Below, in pieces: positions 49,085 to 60,584 of a stretch of 64,000 nt of DNA (position 1 is the first letter of the stretch; the number at the start of each line of letters is the position of its first letter). The notes beneath the pieces are model-generated. The model did not search any database. It saw nothing but the letters and a program-made list of their open reading frames with translations, and was not told the DNA's origin. Source of the stretch: Prorocentrum cordatum (taxonomy: Eukaryota; Sar; Dinophyceae; Prorocentrales; Prorocentraceae); contig CAUYUJ010020281.1 in assembly GCA_963575745.1 (NCBI GenBank), positions 1,195,869-1,259,868 on the forward strand, read 5' to 3'. The translations under genes and the position numbers were made by a program.

Positions 49085-49445
49085 GGGACACGTAAAAATA
49101 CAAGAGTTTCGTGCCCCCGAAACCAAAATCCCTCGCACATTACGCTGAATTCGCGTCTCCGAGGCCACGATCCCTCGTAAATTACGCCACGTTCGCGTCT
49201 CCGAGGCTACGATCCTTTGTAATTTACACCGCATTTGCGTCTCCGAGGCCACGATACTTTGCAAATTACTCCGCGTTCGCGCCCTCGAGGCCAGGATCCC
49301 TTGTAATGTACACCACATTCGCGCCCCCGAAGCCACGATCCCATGTAATTTACATAATTTTCGCGCCCCCGAGGCCACGATCCCTAGGAAATTACAACAA
49401 ATTCGCGCCCCTGACGCCACGATCCCTTGTAAATTACGTCAAGAA
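49085..49445 (+). repeat. 48-bp minisatellite
   Basis: About 7.5 units of 48 bp with CGCGTCTCCGAGGCCACGAT, then CCCT(C/T)GTAAATTACG. 48 bp equals 16 codons, so the plus strand reads (FASPRPRSLVNYATFA)n and the minus strand an equally regular peptide (IVASGAR...). Regularity on both strands indicates repeat structure rather than selection for a protein. Confidence 0.9.
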
Positions 49446-49874
49446 GCGCTATGGTTACCGGAGGGGGGACCAACACATTTTCTTCATCTGAAATGAGATG
49501 TCAACAGCGTGATCAACATCAACAACAACCACCAGTTTAAGACTGTTCGATCGTACCAACTCGCGTGCTACTCAACACGTATATCCCAGACCCTCGATAC
49601 CGGCACTCTTCGTCTTCGGTCTTATCCTCTGTCTTACCTGCAACGTGTATTTCGCGCAGCCCTTAAGGCAGGGGACGAGAGTACGGATGGAAGGGACAAA
49701 GGGGAAGGAGGAGGATGGAGCACGAAATAGAGTAGCAAGAGGAAGGCTAGGAGCAGAACACACGTGGCAGAACCAGACGGGCTTATCGGGCGGGTAGACC
49801 CGAACAGGCGGGTCGGGAAGGCGGGCCCAGGCGGCCAGGTCGAGCTGGCGGGTTGCTGAAGCGTGCGTTCTGCA
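49446..49874. other. No recognised gene
   Basis: 49446-49540 resembles 50175-50260 weakly (GGTTACCGG, then CAACAACAAC). Otherwise unassigned. Confidence 0.35.
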
Positions 49875-50065
49875 TGAATCGCGAGGAATTCTCGAGCGAC
49901 AGCGCGATTCCCAAATGAATCGTGAGAGAATCCACAGCGAGGGCGAGATTCCTGAGCGTCGAAAGCGCGGCGTCTGAATAAATTGTGAAGGAGTCCCACG
50001 CGAAAACGCGATTTCTGCGTACGTTGTGAGGAAATCTCGGGCGAGAGCGCGATTTGGGAATAACA
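49875..50065. repeat. Degenerate ~40-60 bp repeat
   Basis: Four blocks of the type GTGAGGAAATCTCGGGCGAG, then AGCGCGATTT, at about 49884, 49920, 49987 and 50027, strongly diverged. Confidence 0.5.
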
Positions 50066-51240
50066 TGTGTTGTTGTAGTTCGGGTCCCGACAACCTAGTT
50101 TGGTGGCACCTCGCTGTTCCCTTGTAACAAAACAAAATGCGAACCATGGGATAAACACTTTAAACGAAACAAGCAACGGTTACCGGGGAGGGGGAAACCA
50201 CACCAATTTCTGTACACATAAGAACTCAACAACAATAACAACAACATCACCAACAACAACAACAATAACGACGACGACGACAGCAACATCAATCCTCACC
50301 TCGGAACCTCCCTTCAACCACACGCCCAAAGACAATGAATGACCGCTTGGCCCCAAACTGATGCATGTACCCTCGCTCTGATACATGAACCCGCACACAC
50401 TTACATGTAGGTGAGTCTCCTGCCGTGTCCGCTCCTCCCCCTCCCCCTCACCTTCCCCTCCCTCTCATCCACCTTCTCCTCCAAGTTCTGACCCTCCTCC
50501 TTTCACTCCCCTCCGCTTCTGGCCTCCGTAGTACTCGTGTATTTCCCTCTCCTACTCCACCTCCTCCCACTCGCCATGCTCTTACTGCTAGCACTCCTCT
50601 GTCTCATCCTGCTCACTTGGTCACTCCTGGTAGGCAAGGTAGGCACATACGAGGTCAACACAAAGCGGCACGCACAGGCATCGAACGCGTAACAATGTTC
50701 TCACGGTCGCAGAACAGTGCGCGTGGAGTACGTCGGTCTTTTACAATCGCCCGCTCGGCGACATGCTCGCATTGTGTTCCTTACACACAGGTCTCGACCA
50801 AATTGAGCGCACTGTCGTCACGAAATCGTCTCACCAGAATCGTTTTAATGTACTGATTGTGGTTGTGTCAATGGTAGCTTGCATGCTCTGCAAACGCACG
50901 TTCGAAGTCACGGAAACTTGTATTAGACCGCTAGCTTTACCTTCGACCTTCCTGTCGGCGTGGATGGCGGGAGATCTCTCGCCGACTGAGGTGACAGAAA
51001 AAAAAACGAAGAAGCGGCTGGTGAGCTCTTTCGACGTCTCCTGGAGCGCTGGCGGCGTCGGCAAGCCACCAAAGTTCGGTTGGCGTCCTGCTCGGAATGG
51101 CGCAACAACATTGGCAGCGGCGGCCATGGATCCGGATGGCAGCGACGGCGCAGAACATGATCAAGGAGCTGCTCAGATCTTCAGAAGCGCACTCGCGCTT
51201 TGGACGGACGACTGCTGAGTGCGCGCTTGCTAGACCAGCA
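50066..51240. other. CAA/CGA microsatellite, CT-rich stretch, no firm gene
   Basis: 50228-50290 is CAACAACAATAACAAC grading into GACGACGAC. 50425-50600 is CT-rich. Plus-strand frames near 50690-51230 are unassigned. Nothing with a recognisable domain. Confidence 0.4.
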
Positions 51241-51487
51241 TTTCCCAGTCAATGCGCAGGCAGCAGCAGCAGCAGTAGCAGCAGCAGCTCAGTTCTACAC
51301 CCAAGAAGATCAAAATCATCTCCAGGCCAAGCTAGGACAGCCGTCGCTGATGGTAGTCATGGCAAGCTTCGAGTCGATTTTCAAAATGCCAGCAGTTCCG
51401 GACGCAGCCCTGAGCAGAGAGGAAATTCGGGGGCTCTCAGTTCTTGCGATGAGGCGTCGCGACGAGAGAATGGAAATTGCAACATAA
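51200..51487 (+). CDS. Possible small coding exon, unknown
   Basis: A plus-strand frame with protein-like composition: LLDQHFPVNAQ, an Ala run encoded by an AGC microsatellite (51262-51292), then QFYTQEDQNHLQAKLGQP and SREEIRGLSVLAMRRRDER, ending at a stop at 51487. Balanced charge and lack of Arg/Pro bias set it apart from shadow frames nearby. Start and splice sites are not evident, and no family was recognised; a gag-like remnant is one possibility. Confidence 0.25.
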   Translation: MDGRLLSARLLDQHFPVNAQAAAAAVAAAAQFYTQEDQNHLQAKLGQPSLMVVMASFESIFKMPAVPDAALSREEIRGLSVLAMRRRDERMEIAT

Positions 51488-51603
51488 CGTTACAAGTAGT
51501 GGCGAGCTGTACCGATCGGCCAGCCTCCGAACAGGTGGATCGTTCCACTCAGTCTCCTGGACACGAAGTGTGATGGGCACATGTTCCACCGCCGCTACCA
51601 TAC

Positions 51604-51670
51604 GTAGGAGGAGGAAAAGGAGGAGGGGGAGAAGGAGGAGGGAGGAGGAGGAGGAGGAGGAGGAGGATGT
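51604..51670. repeat. GGA microsatellite
   Basis: GGAGGAGGAAAAGGAGGAGG with pure GGA at 51636-51668. Confidence 0.9.
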
Positions 51671-52979
51671 CCTGATCCTCCCTTCTCCCCCGTCCTACAT
51701 ATAATATAGACACTGCGTAAACATAGTCATGCCGGCGTATTCTACAACCGCTGTGCATCGGTATGTTGCCGAACATAAACTGTTTACCATAATACCTCGG
51801 ACGCTGCGGATGCTGAGTGCTGGGGGAGCCGAGTACGCAAACGATGCGGAGGAACGGACGACGCCGCAAGAGAGGACGGGAGTTTGAGGCAAACATGAGG
51901 CAACCATACGGACAACCGGTAACTGCGGAAGGTTTACTGTATGTGTTCACTTTTCCGTTGCCCTCGCTTTTTTGGATACCGCAATCGGTTCTAATTGCAA
52001 ACAAAGGGCTCCGGTTCATAATGCGAAGTTCTGCGCCCACTCCATCCATCCCATTCTGGCTTCCGCCTCCCCACTCTCTCATTTCCTCCTCCTCCACCCG
52101 CTCATTCCTCCTCCTCAATTTCTCGTCTCTTCCTCCTGTCACTGCAAACTCATACTTCTGGGGCCCACGGGCGGTGGCCCCCTTCCTCCTCCTCGTCCTC
52201 CTCCTGCTCCTCCTCCTCCTTCATCATCCTCACTCTCAGCCTCATCCTTTTCCCCCCGCCTTCCTCCGCCTCCGCCTCCTCCTCCCCCTCTGTTTCCTCC
52301 TCCTCCGCCGCTTCCGCCGCCCCCGCCGCCCTTCCGCCGTTGCTTCCGCGCCCCTTCCGCGGGGGAACCTCCTCGCCGCGGCCTCTCCGCCCCGTTTCTT
52401 TCCCGCCGCCCCCCTCTTCCCCTCCCCTCCTCGCCGCACCGTCCGTCCTCCAAGTAATATCTTTGTCCCTCCCGCATCCATCCGCCAACCTTCCGCAGAA
52501 CCAAGAGATGACAACGTTACCAACTCTGGGAGACAAGGGAGTTTTCGAAAACCCGCATGTGGCAGTGGTGGTGGAAAGGTTGCCCATCAAGCTGCCTCCA
52601 GCAATTGGGCTCGGAGGTCAAGGCAGGGCCCCCACGGAGAGAGCGACGGGCGAACGGGGGAGTTCCGTAGCTCGTTGGAGACCATGCTCAGGGGTCGCGA
52701 GCACCGAGCAGCGGGGTCGTGAGAGCTGATAGCAACGAGCAGCACCGGTCGGAACTGAAGGGCTCGAGGCATGGCATGACTGACTGAGAGGGGACGTGTG
52801 AGGTTTCTTGGAGCTTGGGCACCAGAGCCAAATGCTCAGCGTAGGCAGCGTGGCTCAACGGGAAATGGTCGGGGCAAGGGCCGGCAGCAAATTCTTCGGC
52901 CGTGCCTGTGACCAAGCCCGTCGGCGGTGAGCACAGGAGGGTACAGGCGGGAGGGCTTCTCAAAGGCTGGCTGCCTTCC
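51671..52979. other. No recognised gene; C/T-rich block
   Basis: 52060-52470 is CT-rich with CTCCTCCTC and CCGCCG blocks. 51671-52059 and 52471-52979 contain overlapping frames without recognisable domains. Confidence 0.45.
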
Positions 52980-53055
52980 CCCTCCTCCTCCTCCTCCTCC
53001 TCCTCCTCCTCCTCCTCCTCATCCTCCTCCTCTCTCCTCCTCCTCCTCGTCCTCC
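52980..53055. repeat. CTC microsatellite
   Basis: About 14 pure CTC triplets, then CATCCTCCTC variants. 53056-53530 after it holds no recognised feature apart from a GGGC run at 53157-53174. Confidence 0.9.
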
Positions 53056-53535
53056 CGTCCAGCGCCCCCGCCCCATGGTGCGCGTGGCCGAGCGTGGCGT
53101 TTCTTCGCCTGCCTCTGCAGCCCTTTCCCCTGCCCTCCGTATGTCCACCCCTGGCGCGGGCGGGCGGGCGGGCACCGGACTGGCTCTGGACTTTTGCTGC
53201 TCTCAAGGGCCAAGGTGCTCAGGAATGGTTCGGGCGCGTTCGCGTGTCCTCCCCTGCCCCTCTCGTCTCCTCCTCCTCGGCGCGTGCGCGTGTGAACTGA
53301 AATGCCTGGCCTCTCACTCCTGTTGCCTAGTGCCACCGTGCACTGATCTTTCCATGGACTGATTCCATTGGGCCTCCCGACCTTAGCGTCATCCGCGGCG
53401 TTCCCATGATTGGGTAACCCGTCGCGGCGGGAGGGCGTGCCAATGTTGAATTACACTTGACGGAAGTTCATCGTGAAAGCGTATGGCGTTCTCAAAACAA
53501 TTTCTGTTGAATTGGCGACTATGAGCTGAGTGCCA

Positions 53536-53830
53536 CCACCACCACCACCACCACCACCACCACCACCACCACCACTACAACCACCACAACCACCAACCCG
53601 TGCTTCTGGCGCGAGGAGGGGCTCGCCAACGAGAGAGTTGGCGCAAACTGTCGATCACGATTCTGGCATGGACAGCATGGCAAATAGTTTCTGGACAAGG
53701 CTTTACGCTCCCCCCGTCTCCTGATCACCTTCCTCCTCATCTTCCTCCTCCTCCTCGTCCTCCTGCTCCTCCTCCTCCTCCTCCACTTCCTCCTCCTCCT
53801 CCTCCTCCTCCTCCTCCTCCTCCTCCTCCT
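53536..53830. repeat. ACC and CTC microsatellites
   Basis: 53536-53590: CCA repeat (about 14 triplets) with AACCACCACAACC at its end. 53727-53829: CTC repeat with CATC/CGTC/CTGC variants. Confidence 0.9.
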
Positions 53831-53950
53831 GCCTGACGCCCCAGTTTTTGTCCCTTCTCCCACTAGTCTCAAGAATCAGAATGAGGAGGCCGAACGGTCA
53901 TTCACTGTCCCGTTGTACGTGGCTGAAGTGGGATTCCGCGGTGCGGATTA

Positions 53951-54001
53951 TTGTTGTTGTTTGTTGTTTGTTGTTGTTTGTTGTTGTTGCTGCTGCTGTT
54001 G

Positions 54002-54033
<32 letters not shown>

Positions 54034-54055
54034 GGTGCTGCTGCTGCTGCTGTTG
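53951..54055. repeat. TTG, TGG and TGC trinucleotide block
   Basis: GTTGTTGTTTGTTGTTTG at the start, then pure TTG, then TGG, then TGC. The unit drifts by single-base changes. Low-complexity frames only. Confidence 0.9.
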
Positions 54056-54064
54056 GTCGTCCCA

Positions 54065-54830
54065 TCCGCAACCCGCCCCGCGACCCACCCGCGACCCACC
54101 CCGCGACCCACCCCGCGACCCACCCGCGACACACCCGCGACCCACCCGCGACCCACCCCGCGACACACCCCGCGCGAGCCATCCCGCGACCCACCCGCGA
54201 CCCACCCACGACCCACCCGCGACCCACCCCGCGACCCACCCCACGACCCACCCCGCGACCCACCCGCGACCCACCCGCGACCCACCCGCGACCCACCCCG
54301 CGACCCGCCCGCGGCCCGCCCCGCGGCGCCCGCGAGACCCACCCGCGACCCACCCGCGACCCACCCGCGACCCACCCCGCGACCCACCTTCGACCCAAAC
54401 CTCGTTCAAGGTACAAACCATTATTTTCGACGCTTGCGGCGGGTTTTTTTGCATTCTTTCCAAGTGGAGAGCCCGCGACCCACCCCGCGACCAACTCGCG
54501 ACCAACCCGCGACCCAAACCACGTTCAGGGTACAAACCACATGTTTCGGCGCCTGCAGCGGGCATCTGTTGCGTTCGTTTCAGGTGGAGAGCCCGCGGCT
54601 CACCCGCGACCACGTTCAAGGTACAAACCAAACTTTGTCGGCGCCTCCGGCGGGCATCTTTTGCATTCGTCCCCGGTGGACCGCGGCCCACCCGCGACCC
54701 AAACCACGTTCAGTGTACAAACCAAATGTTTCGGCGCCTGCGGCGGGGCTGCTTTTGCATTCCTTCCAGGTGGAGGTGGAGAGCCCGCGACCCACCCGCG
54801 ACCCAAACCACGTTCACTGAACAAACCAAT
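54065..54830 (+). repeat. 11-13 bp GCGACCCACCC minisatellite inside a higher-order repeat
   Basis: 54075-54390: about 28 units of CGCGACCCACCC or GCGACCCACCC. 54390-54830: four to five units of ~85-115 bp, each made of GCGACCCAAACC, ACGTTCA(A/G)GGTACAAACCA, TTTCGGCGCCTGC-GCGGGC, TTTGCATTC-TTCC, GGTGGAGAGCCCGCGACCC. The long unit ends with the short unit, so the two are nested. Confidence 0.9.
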
Positions 54831-54979
54831 GCCGCACAAGCGCGGCGGTGGATTTATACATGCCGTCTGAGCCCGCAACGACCTCTTCAAGCCCCGCGCA
54901 TCCACACCAGCCCGTCCAGCAACTTTGCCCTGGCGAGTTGCCTTGATCAGAGAAGCCGGGGAGCTTAAAGTGGAATTCG

Positions 54980-55777
54980 CCTGGCGAAGGACCCAACCAT
55001 ATGCAGTTGGGAGTACCGTCCTTGTGAGCAACGCATAAGGTGGAGCTCCCTATGGGGCCACGAAGCGCTGTGCTGGGTGTGGCGGACGCATGCGCCCCCC
55101 CCACTGGGGCCTTCGGTGGAGCTCCCTATGGGGCCACGAAGCGCTGTGCTGGGTGTGGCGGGCGCATGCGCCCCCCTCCACTGGGGCCGTCGGTGGAGTT
55201 CCCTATGGGGCCACGAAACGCCGTGCTGGGTGTGGCGGACGCATGCGCGCCCCCCCCCAACTGGGGCCTTCGGTGGAGCTCCCTATGGGGCCACGAAGCG
55301 CTGTGCTTGGTGTGGCGGACGCATGCGCCCCCTCCACTGGGGCCTTCGGTGGAGCTCCCTATGGGGCCACGAAACGGACGCATGCGCCCCCCCCCCCGCA
55401 CACTCACAGACACAGACACAGACACAGACAGACACAGACACAGACACAGACACAGACACAGACACAGACACAGACACAGACACAGACACAGACACAGACA
55501 CAGACACAGACACAGACAGAGACAGAGACAGAGACAGAGACAGAGACAGAGACAGAGACAGAGACAGAGACAGAGACAGAGACAGAGACAGAGACAGACA
55601 GAGACAGAGACAGAGACAGAGACAGAGACAGAGACAGAGACAGAGACAGAGACAGAGACAGAGACAGAGACAGAGACAGAGACAGAGACAGAGACAGAGA
55701 CAGAGACAGAGACAGAGACAGAGACAGAGACAGAGACAGAGACAGAGACAGAGACAGAGACAGAGACAGAGACACAG

Positions 55778-55812
<35 letters not shown>

Positions 55813-55969
55813 CACACACACACTGGGGCCTTCGGTGGAGCTCCCCATGAGGCCACGAAGCGCTGTGCTGGGTGTGGCGGACGCCTGCGCCCCCCTCCAC
55901 TGGGGCCGTCGGTGGAGCTCCCTATGGGGCCACGAAGCGCCGTGCTGGGTGTGGCGGGCGCATGCGCCC

Positions 55970-56000
<31 letters not shown>

Positions 56001-56610
56001 AGGGGCCTTCGGTGCAGCTCCCTCTGGGGCCACGAAACGCTGTGCGGTGTGGCGGACGCATGCGCCCCCCTCCACTGGGGCCTTCGGTGGAGCTCCCTAT
56101 GGGGCCACGAAGCGCCGTGCTGGGTGTGGCGGACGCATGCGCCCCCCCCCACTGGGGCCTTCGGTGGAGCTCCCTATGGGCCACGAAACGCTGTGCTGGG
56201 TGTGGCGGACGCATGCGCCCCCCCCCACTGGGGCCTTCGGTGGAGCCCTCTATGGGGCCACGAAACGCCGTGCTGGGTGTGGCGGACGCGCGCGCCCCCC
56301 CCCCCCACACCCCCCCAGTGGGGCTTGCGGTGGAGCTCCCTACGGGGCCACGAAGCGCTGTGCTTGGTGTGGCGGACGCATGCGCCCCCCTCCACTGGGG
56401 CCTTCGGTGGAGCTCCCTATGGGGCTACGAAGCGTGTGGGAAGTGTGCCAAGAGCAAAGGCAAGGAGGGGGAGGAGGGAAGAGGGAGAGGAGGGAGGAGG
56501 GAGGAGGGAGTAGGAAGGAGGGGGAAGAGGGAAGAAGGAAGGAAGGAGGAGAGACGCGGGGCACCGTCTCTTCAAAACGAGGACCCAACACCACAGGATG
56601 GTTGGGGAAA
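54980..56610 (+). mobile_element. Minisatellite composite with hexanucleotide core (array 3)
   Basis: Module A at 54980-55010, array 55046-56440, a GA-rich stretch, and module B at 56566-56610, the same order as the 1169-8034 composite. The array has about 14 units of ~77-83 bp (CTTCGGTGGAGCTCCCTATG, GGGGCCACGAAGCGCTGTGC, GGCGGACGCATGCGCCCCCC) and is split by a 440-bp simple repeat at 55385-55825. Outer TIRs are not recognisable. Frames up to ~700 codons run through it and are not called as genes. Confidence 0.85.
55392..55825. repeat. (CAGACA)n-(GACAGA)n-(CA)n simple repeat
   Basis: 55400-55520 is CAGACA, 55520-55772 is GACAGA, with one phase slip at 55596-55602, then CACACA to 55822. It interrupts a minisatellite unit after ACGCATGCGCCCCCC. 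Strands read as DTDTDT/RDRDRD or SVSVSV/LCLCLC. Confidence 0.98.
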
Positions 56611-57990
56611 CAAGATTGCGTGGCCGTTATATTGGGAAAGGAGGGGGAGGCAGGAGGAGTAAACAGGGGACGACGAGGACGCAGCAGAAGAGAGGATGTA
56701 AGCAGAATGTGGAGAAAGAGGACGAGGAGGAACAGGAGGACGAGGAGGGGGAGGAGGAGGACGAGGAGGGGGAGGGGGAGGACGATGATGATGGACGAAA
56801 GTGGGAGGACGATGATGGAGGCCGATGCGGGGGAGGACGACAATGGGAGGACGATGATGGAAGGACGAGGAGGGGAGAGGGAGCACGAGGAAGAAGAGGA
56901 GGAGGATGAGGTGGAGGAGGAGGATGACGATGACGATGAGGACGAAGACGAGGACGAGGACGAGGAAGAGGAGGAGAAGGAGGAAGAGGAGGAGGATATC
57001 GCCATCGACAAGGAAGGTGGGGGCCACGAGGTCCGCCGGCTCGACGACGCCCGCGTCGCTCGCGCCCGCCCCCTCACTCTGATCCGCAATTGCGGAGTGC
57101 TACGTATTTGCCCCTCCCCCTTTTCCTTCTCTTCTCCCTCTTACTCCCCCTGCTCCACCTCCTCCCCATCCTCCCCCTCCTCATCACAATCGTCATCTCA
57201 ATCGTCTCTGTCGATGTGATGTGCTTTTAGACCGCAAGCGCTTCTGCCTTGCTGCAGGCAGGTCAAAAGACGGTAAGCCCTCCCTCCGCCCTAGCGTCGG
57301 GAGGGCTTGTAGCAGCAAACGGCGTCGGGAAAGGAGGTCGGCGGATGTGGCAGCAGTGAAACTCAACAGTCTCCATTATCCCCCTCTTAATCTTCATCCT
57401 CCTCGCTCCGTCCGCCCTGTCCTCCTGCTCCTCGTGCTATCTTCCTTCACGACCCCCTTCCTCCTCCACTGCCTGCCGTCCTCCTCCTCATCCTCCTCCT
57501 CCTCGGCCTCCCCGTCGCCGTCCTCCTCCACTCTCTCCTCCGATTCACCACCCCCTCCTCCCCATACCCTCCCTCCTTTCCCCCACCTGCTGGGGAAGAG
57601 GTCCTCGGTGCCGCCCGGAGCCCCGAGAGCCAACCGCTCGTCCAAAGAAGTGCGCGCCCGTGCTGCCTTGCGGTGCGCCCTCGCCGCGCGGACGCTCCGA
57701 TTGTGCCTCGGCAGCGCTGCTGCCGACGAGACCCTATAGATTCCCCAAGCAGTGCTTACTCTTAGGGGATCAGACTTCTGGTCGGAGGAACTGGGCCTGG
57801 GTGGCGGTCTGGAGGCTCCGTGCTCGACGTCGCCGCGCCGTCGCCGCCTCGTCACCGCCCGTCGTCTGGGCCTGGGTGGCGGTCCAGCGGTTCCGTGTTC
57901 GCTGCCGCCGCCCCGTCCCCGCCCCGTCGCCGCCTCGTCGCCGCCCGTCGTCTGTCCTGGGCCCCGGGGATGTCCACGCAGGGTCGCCGT
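56611..57990. other. GA-rich and CT-rich DNA, no firm gene
   Basis: 56640-57000 is purine-rich (GACGAGGAGG, GACGATGATGG) and 57110-57200 plus 57440-57560 are pyrimidine-rich. 57800-57960 has a ~105-bp repeat (GGCCTGGGTGGCGGTC, TCCGTG(C/T)TCG, twice). Acidic frames here are low complexity. Confidence 0.5.
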
Positions 57991-57994
57991 TTCA

Positions 57995-58110
57995 TTCCGA
58001 TATGTTTCTTGACAGTCCCAGGGCCCGTGGAGGGCCCCGGCAAGCCAAAGACGGCGAAAAACCTCGAGACCCGGTTCCCTCAGGACCCTCGGGGGCCGTC
58101 GACCCTCCGA
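57995..58110. repeat. Dispersed repeat R7, copy 3
   Basis: Contains TTTCTTGACAGTCCCAGGGC, GGAGGGCCCCGGCAAGCC and GAGACCCGGTTCCCTCAGGA, shared in part with 8427-8560 and 59690-59837. Confidence 0.55.
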
Positions 58111-58236
58111 TCATGCCGCCCCCATCTGCGGACAGAGGACGAGGGCACGCCGCTGCCAAACGGCTGCGCGGCGGACTCGCGAGCGCGCACCCGCTTCCCG
58201 GGCCAGCGGAAGAGGGGTGCCGCAGCCCCGCCCTTG

Positions 58237-58253
58237 AGCGACGACGACGAAGA

Positions 58254-58299
<46 letters not shown>

Positions 58300-58580
58300 C
58301 GACGGCCCCCAGGACGTCAGGTCCTGTTGCGCCCCCAGCTCGCGCCCCTGCGCCCCTGCGCCCCTCCCCCCACCGAGGGGTGTCTCGCAGGGGGCGGGGG
58401 CGGCATCTCGAGGCCTGAACGCATCACGTGTCTTACACTGGGCGCTCTCCCCCTCCCCCTCCTCCTCCTCCTCCTCCTCCTCCTCCTCCTCCTCCTCCTC
58501 CTCCTCCTCCTCGTCCCTCCTCCACCTTCTCCTCCTCCTCCTCCTCCTCTTCTTCCTCCTCATCCTCCTCCCTCTCCTAC
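58237..58580. repeat. GAC and CTC microsatellites
   Basis: GACGACGAC at 58237-58297; CTC at 58456-58512 and 58530-58575. The string CTGGGCGCTCTCCCCCT flanks the CTC block on both sides (58439 and 58588), a possible duplication around it. Confidence 0.9.
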
Positions 58581-58589
58581 CTAACTGGG

Positions 58590-59385
58590 CGCTCTCCCCC
58601 TGGGCTCGGGCCCGCCAAGGGCCCCGACGTGATGAGATCCTGCCCAAGAGACGCCGCAGAAGGCTATGAGGTCCAAGATCCATGGCGTGGCCGCGATGGC
58701 CTGGGGCCACCGGCGCGAGACACGGCCACTCACCAGAAAGCGGCCCTGGGCAAGAGAGCGACCTCTGGAGTGCGGCCTGCCAACCGTTGAGCGCGATACG
58801 ACACTCGCTGCGTGCGTGCTCGACCTGCCCGTTGCAGTTTACCACGATGTTGCATATCTTCGCGATGTTGGCTCGGAGGGCGTACGGCGGACGGCGACGG
58901 CGACGGCGCTCCGAGGGCGCCGCATCGACACGCCCACGACGCGCGGGCGGCATGCCCTTGGGATCTCCGTCTCGTTCTCGTTCTCCTCCTCCTGCGTCGA
59001 GCTCGGGGGGGAGGGGGGGGGCCGGCAAGAGGAAGCGAGGGGGGGAAGGGAGAAAGAGAAGGCGGACGAGGGGGACGATGCCCGGCCACTCGAGGCCACG
59101 AAAGTGGGCCTCTCGCGTGGCCACAGAACAGTGGCGACTGCTGCGCGTGTCCGTCAGCGAGGAGGCGCCGAGTGGGAGGAGGCGAGGGGGACGCACTGAG
59201 GATGCGAGGAAGGGGGGCGGCGGCGGGAGGGGAGGGGGCCCCCACCGCCGCCCTCATCAGACAAGGAATCCTCCAAAGTCTGAAGCCCTCTGGGCGCATT
59301 TCTGAACCAACGCCCCCACCGTATGACACTTCGTCCACCGACGCGAGGTCCAGCCAACTTTGACTTGCGATGCCCCGCTTTGGGG
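58590..59385. other. No recognised gene
   Basis: GC-rich, with overlapping frames on both strands lacking recognisable domains. G runs near 59009 and 59203-59235. Confidence 0.4.
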
Positions 59386-59389
59386 ACTC

Positions 59390-59580
59390 GGGGGGGGACG
59401 AGGGGGGGGAGAAGGAGGAGGGGGAGGAGGAGGAGGAGGAGGAGGAGGAGGACGAGGAGGGTGAGGAGGAGGAGGAGGAGGAGGAGGAGGAGGAGGAGGA
59501 GGAGGAGGAGGAGGAGTGGAGGAGAGGAGGAGGAGGAGGAGGAGAGGAGGAGGAGGAGGAGGAGGGAGGAGGAGGGAAGG
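59390..59580. repeat. GGA microsatellite
   Basis: GGGGGACGAGGGGGGGGAGA grading into GGA repeats with GACGAGGAGGGTGAG and GTGGAGGAGAGG interruptions. Confidence 0.95.
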
Positions 59581-59689
59581 CGGGAGGGGATGAGCAGCGG
59601 CGCCCTAGCCAGAACAAGTATCACGCAAAGGGGCCATAAAACGCGCCACAGACACTGGCGTGAAAGAGGAGCGGGTCCTGCGGGAGACG

Positions 59690-59837
59690 GGTCCTGGACC
59701 CCGGGAGCTTTCCCCGAGACCCGCCTGTCATGCGGAATCACTTCCTCACGGTCCGGGGGCCCTCGAAGAGCCCGGGGAGCCCCAGAACTGCTGACAGCCT
59801 CAAGACACCTCTGCGTCAAGACCCGCTTGCTTTTTTA
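59690..59837. repeat. Dispersed repeat R7, copy 4
   Basis: TTTCCCCGAGACCCGCCTG, ATCACTTCCTCACGGTCCGG, GGGCCCTCGAAGAGCCCGG and CAAGACCCGCTTGC. On the minus strand it begins GTAAAAAAGC immediately after the candidate exon below, so it could supply the 5' splice site of an intron. Confidence 0.5.
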
Positions 59838-59936
59838 CTGAAAACACAGCTCCTCGTCCTTTTCTGTGCTGGTGGAGTTGCTGGTGCCCGCGGACAGCTG
59901 GATGTTCACTGGCACGGGCAACTGGCGCATGTAGTC
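59835..59936 (-). CDS. Candidate short exon, unknown gene
   Basis: Minus strand: after CCTCGCCTCGCAG, a good acceptor, the frame reads DYMRQLPVPVNIQLSAGTSN, then STSTEKDEELCFQ and TAA. The composition is protein-like and unlike neighbouring frames. It is either a last exon ending at the TAA (59835-59837) or an internal exon spliced at CA-GTAAAA, with R7 as the following intron. No family was recognised and no partner exons were found. Confidence 0.3.
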   Translation of the reverse strand, partial: DYMRQLPVPVNIQLSAGTSNSTSTEKDEELCFQ

Positions 59937-60334
59937 CTGCGAGGCGAGGGTGGGTGGGTGGGTGGGGGGGGCGAAAAGCAGGATCAATCAACATCGAATC
60001 GCGGACTCGGATCGAATCGGAATGAGCGCTGGATCGGCACTAAATCGAAATCGAAGCGGATCGGCTGCGCCCAAATGCAAAACCAGGTCACTGTGCAAGC
60101 ATCTGGCCGCATCGGAACGTAGCCGCACCCATTAAAGTCGCCGAAAGAGGGCGACGAGGTCGTTTGTAAGTTTCGGCCCGCTTCGCGCCCTCGCGACCGC
60201 CCATAATCGATCTGGGATTCAAGCATGGGCAGGATTGGGACTCTGAGAGGCATCTGCAGTCTAGAGGCAAGTTTCTGCGAATTGGGAGGACGATGTCGAG
60301 GAGGGGAGAGATGAGGAGGATGAGGACGACGACG

Positions 60335-60365
<31 letters not shown>

Positions 60366-60584
60366 AGAGGAGGAGGAGGAGGAGGAGGAGGAGAAGGAGG
60401 AGGAGGAGAAGGAGGAGGAAGGATGACCAATGCAAAACCGAGACACATCAATGATGTTGCAATAAACCGTCTTCCAAATCCCCCCCTGCATAGGTCCCTA
60501 CACATGATTGCCTTTGCGGGAAATGGCCGATTGGAAGAAAACCGTCTGAGAATCCTCAACCGTGCCAAACAAAAACACCAATTC
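59937..60584. other. ATCGG-rich stretch and GGA tract, no gene
   Basis: 59985-60115 is rich in ATCGAATCGG strings, as at 43370-43450. 60310-60422 is GAGGACGACGAC, GAGCAGGAGCAGGAGCAG and GGA repeat. Confidence 0.6.

Noticed and set aside
52950-52985. A further spliced-leader relic (CTTCTCAAAGGCTGGCTGCC before a CTC tract)
   Set aside because: The position next to a microsatellite is suggestive, but alignment needs gaps and many mismatches, and no coding sequence follows on the minus strand.
55090-57219. A 709-codon open frame on the plus strand
   Set aside because: It runs through minisatellite units, a hexanucleotide repeat and a GA-rich tract. Sister frames on both strands are equally open, as repeats with few stops produce.
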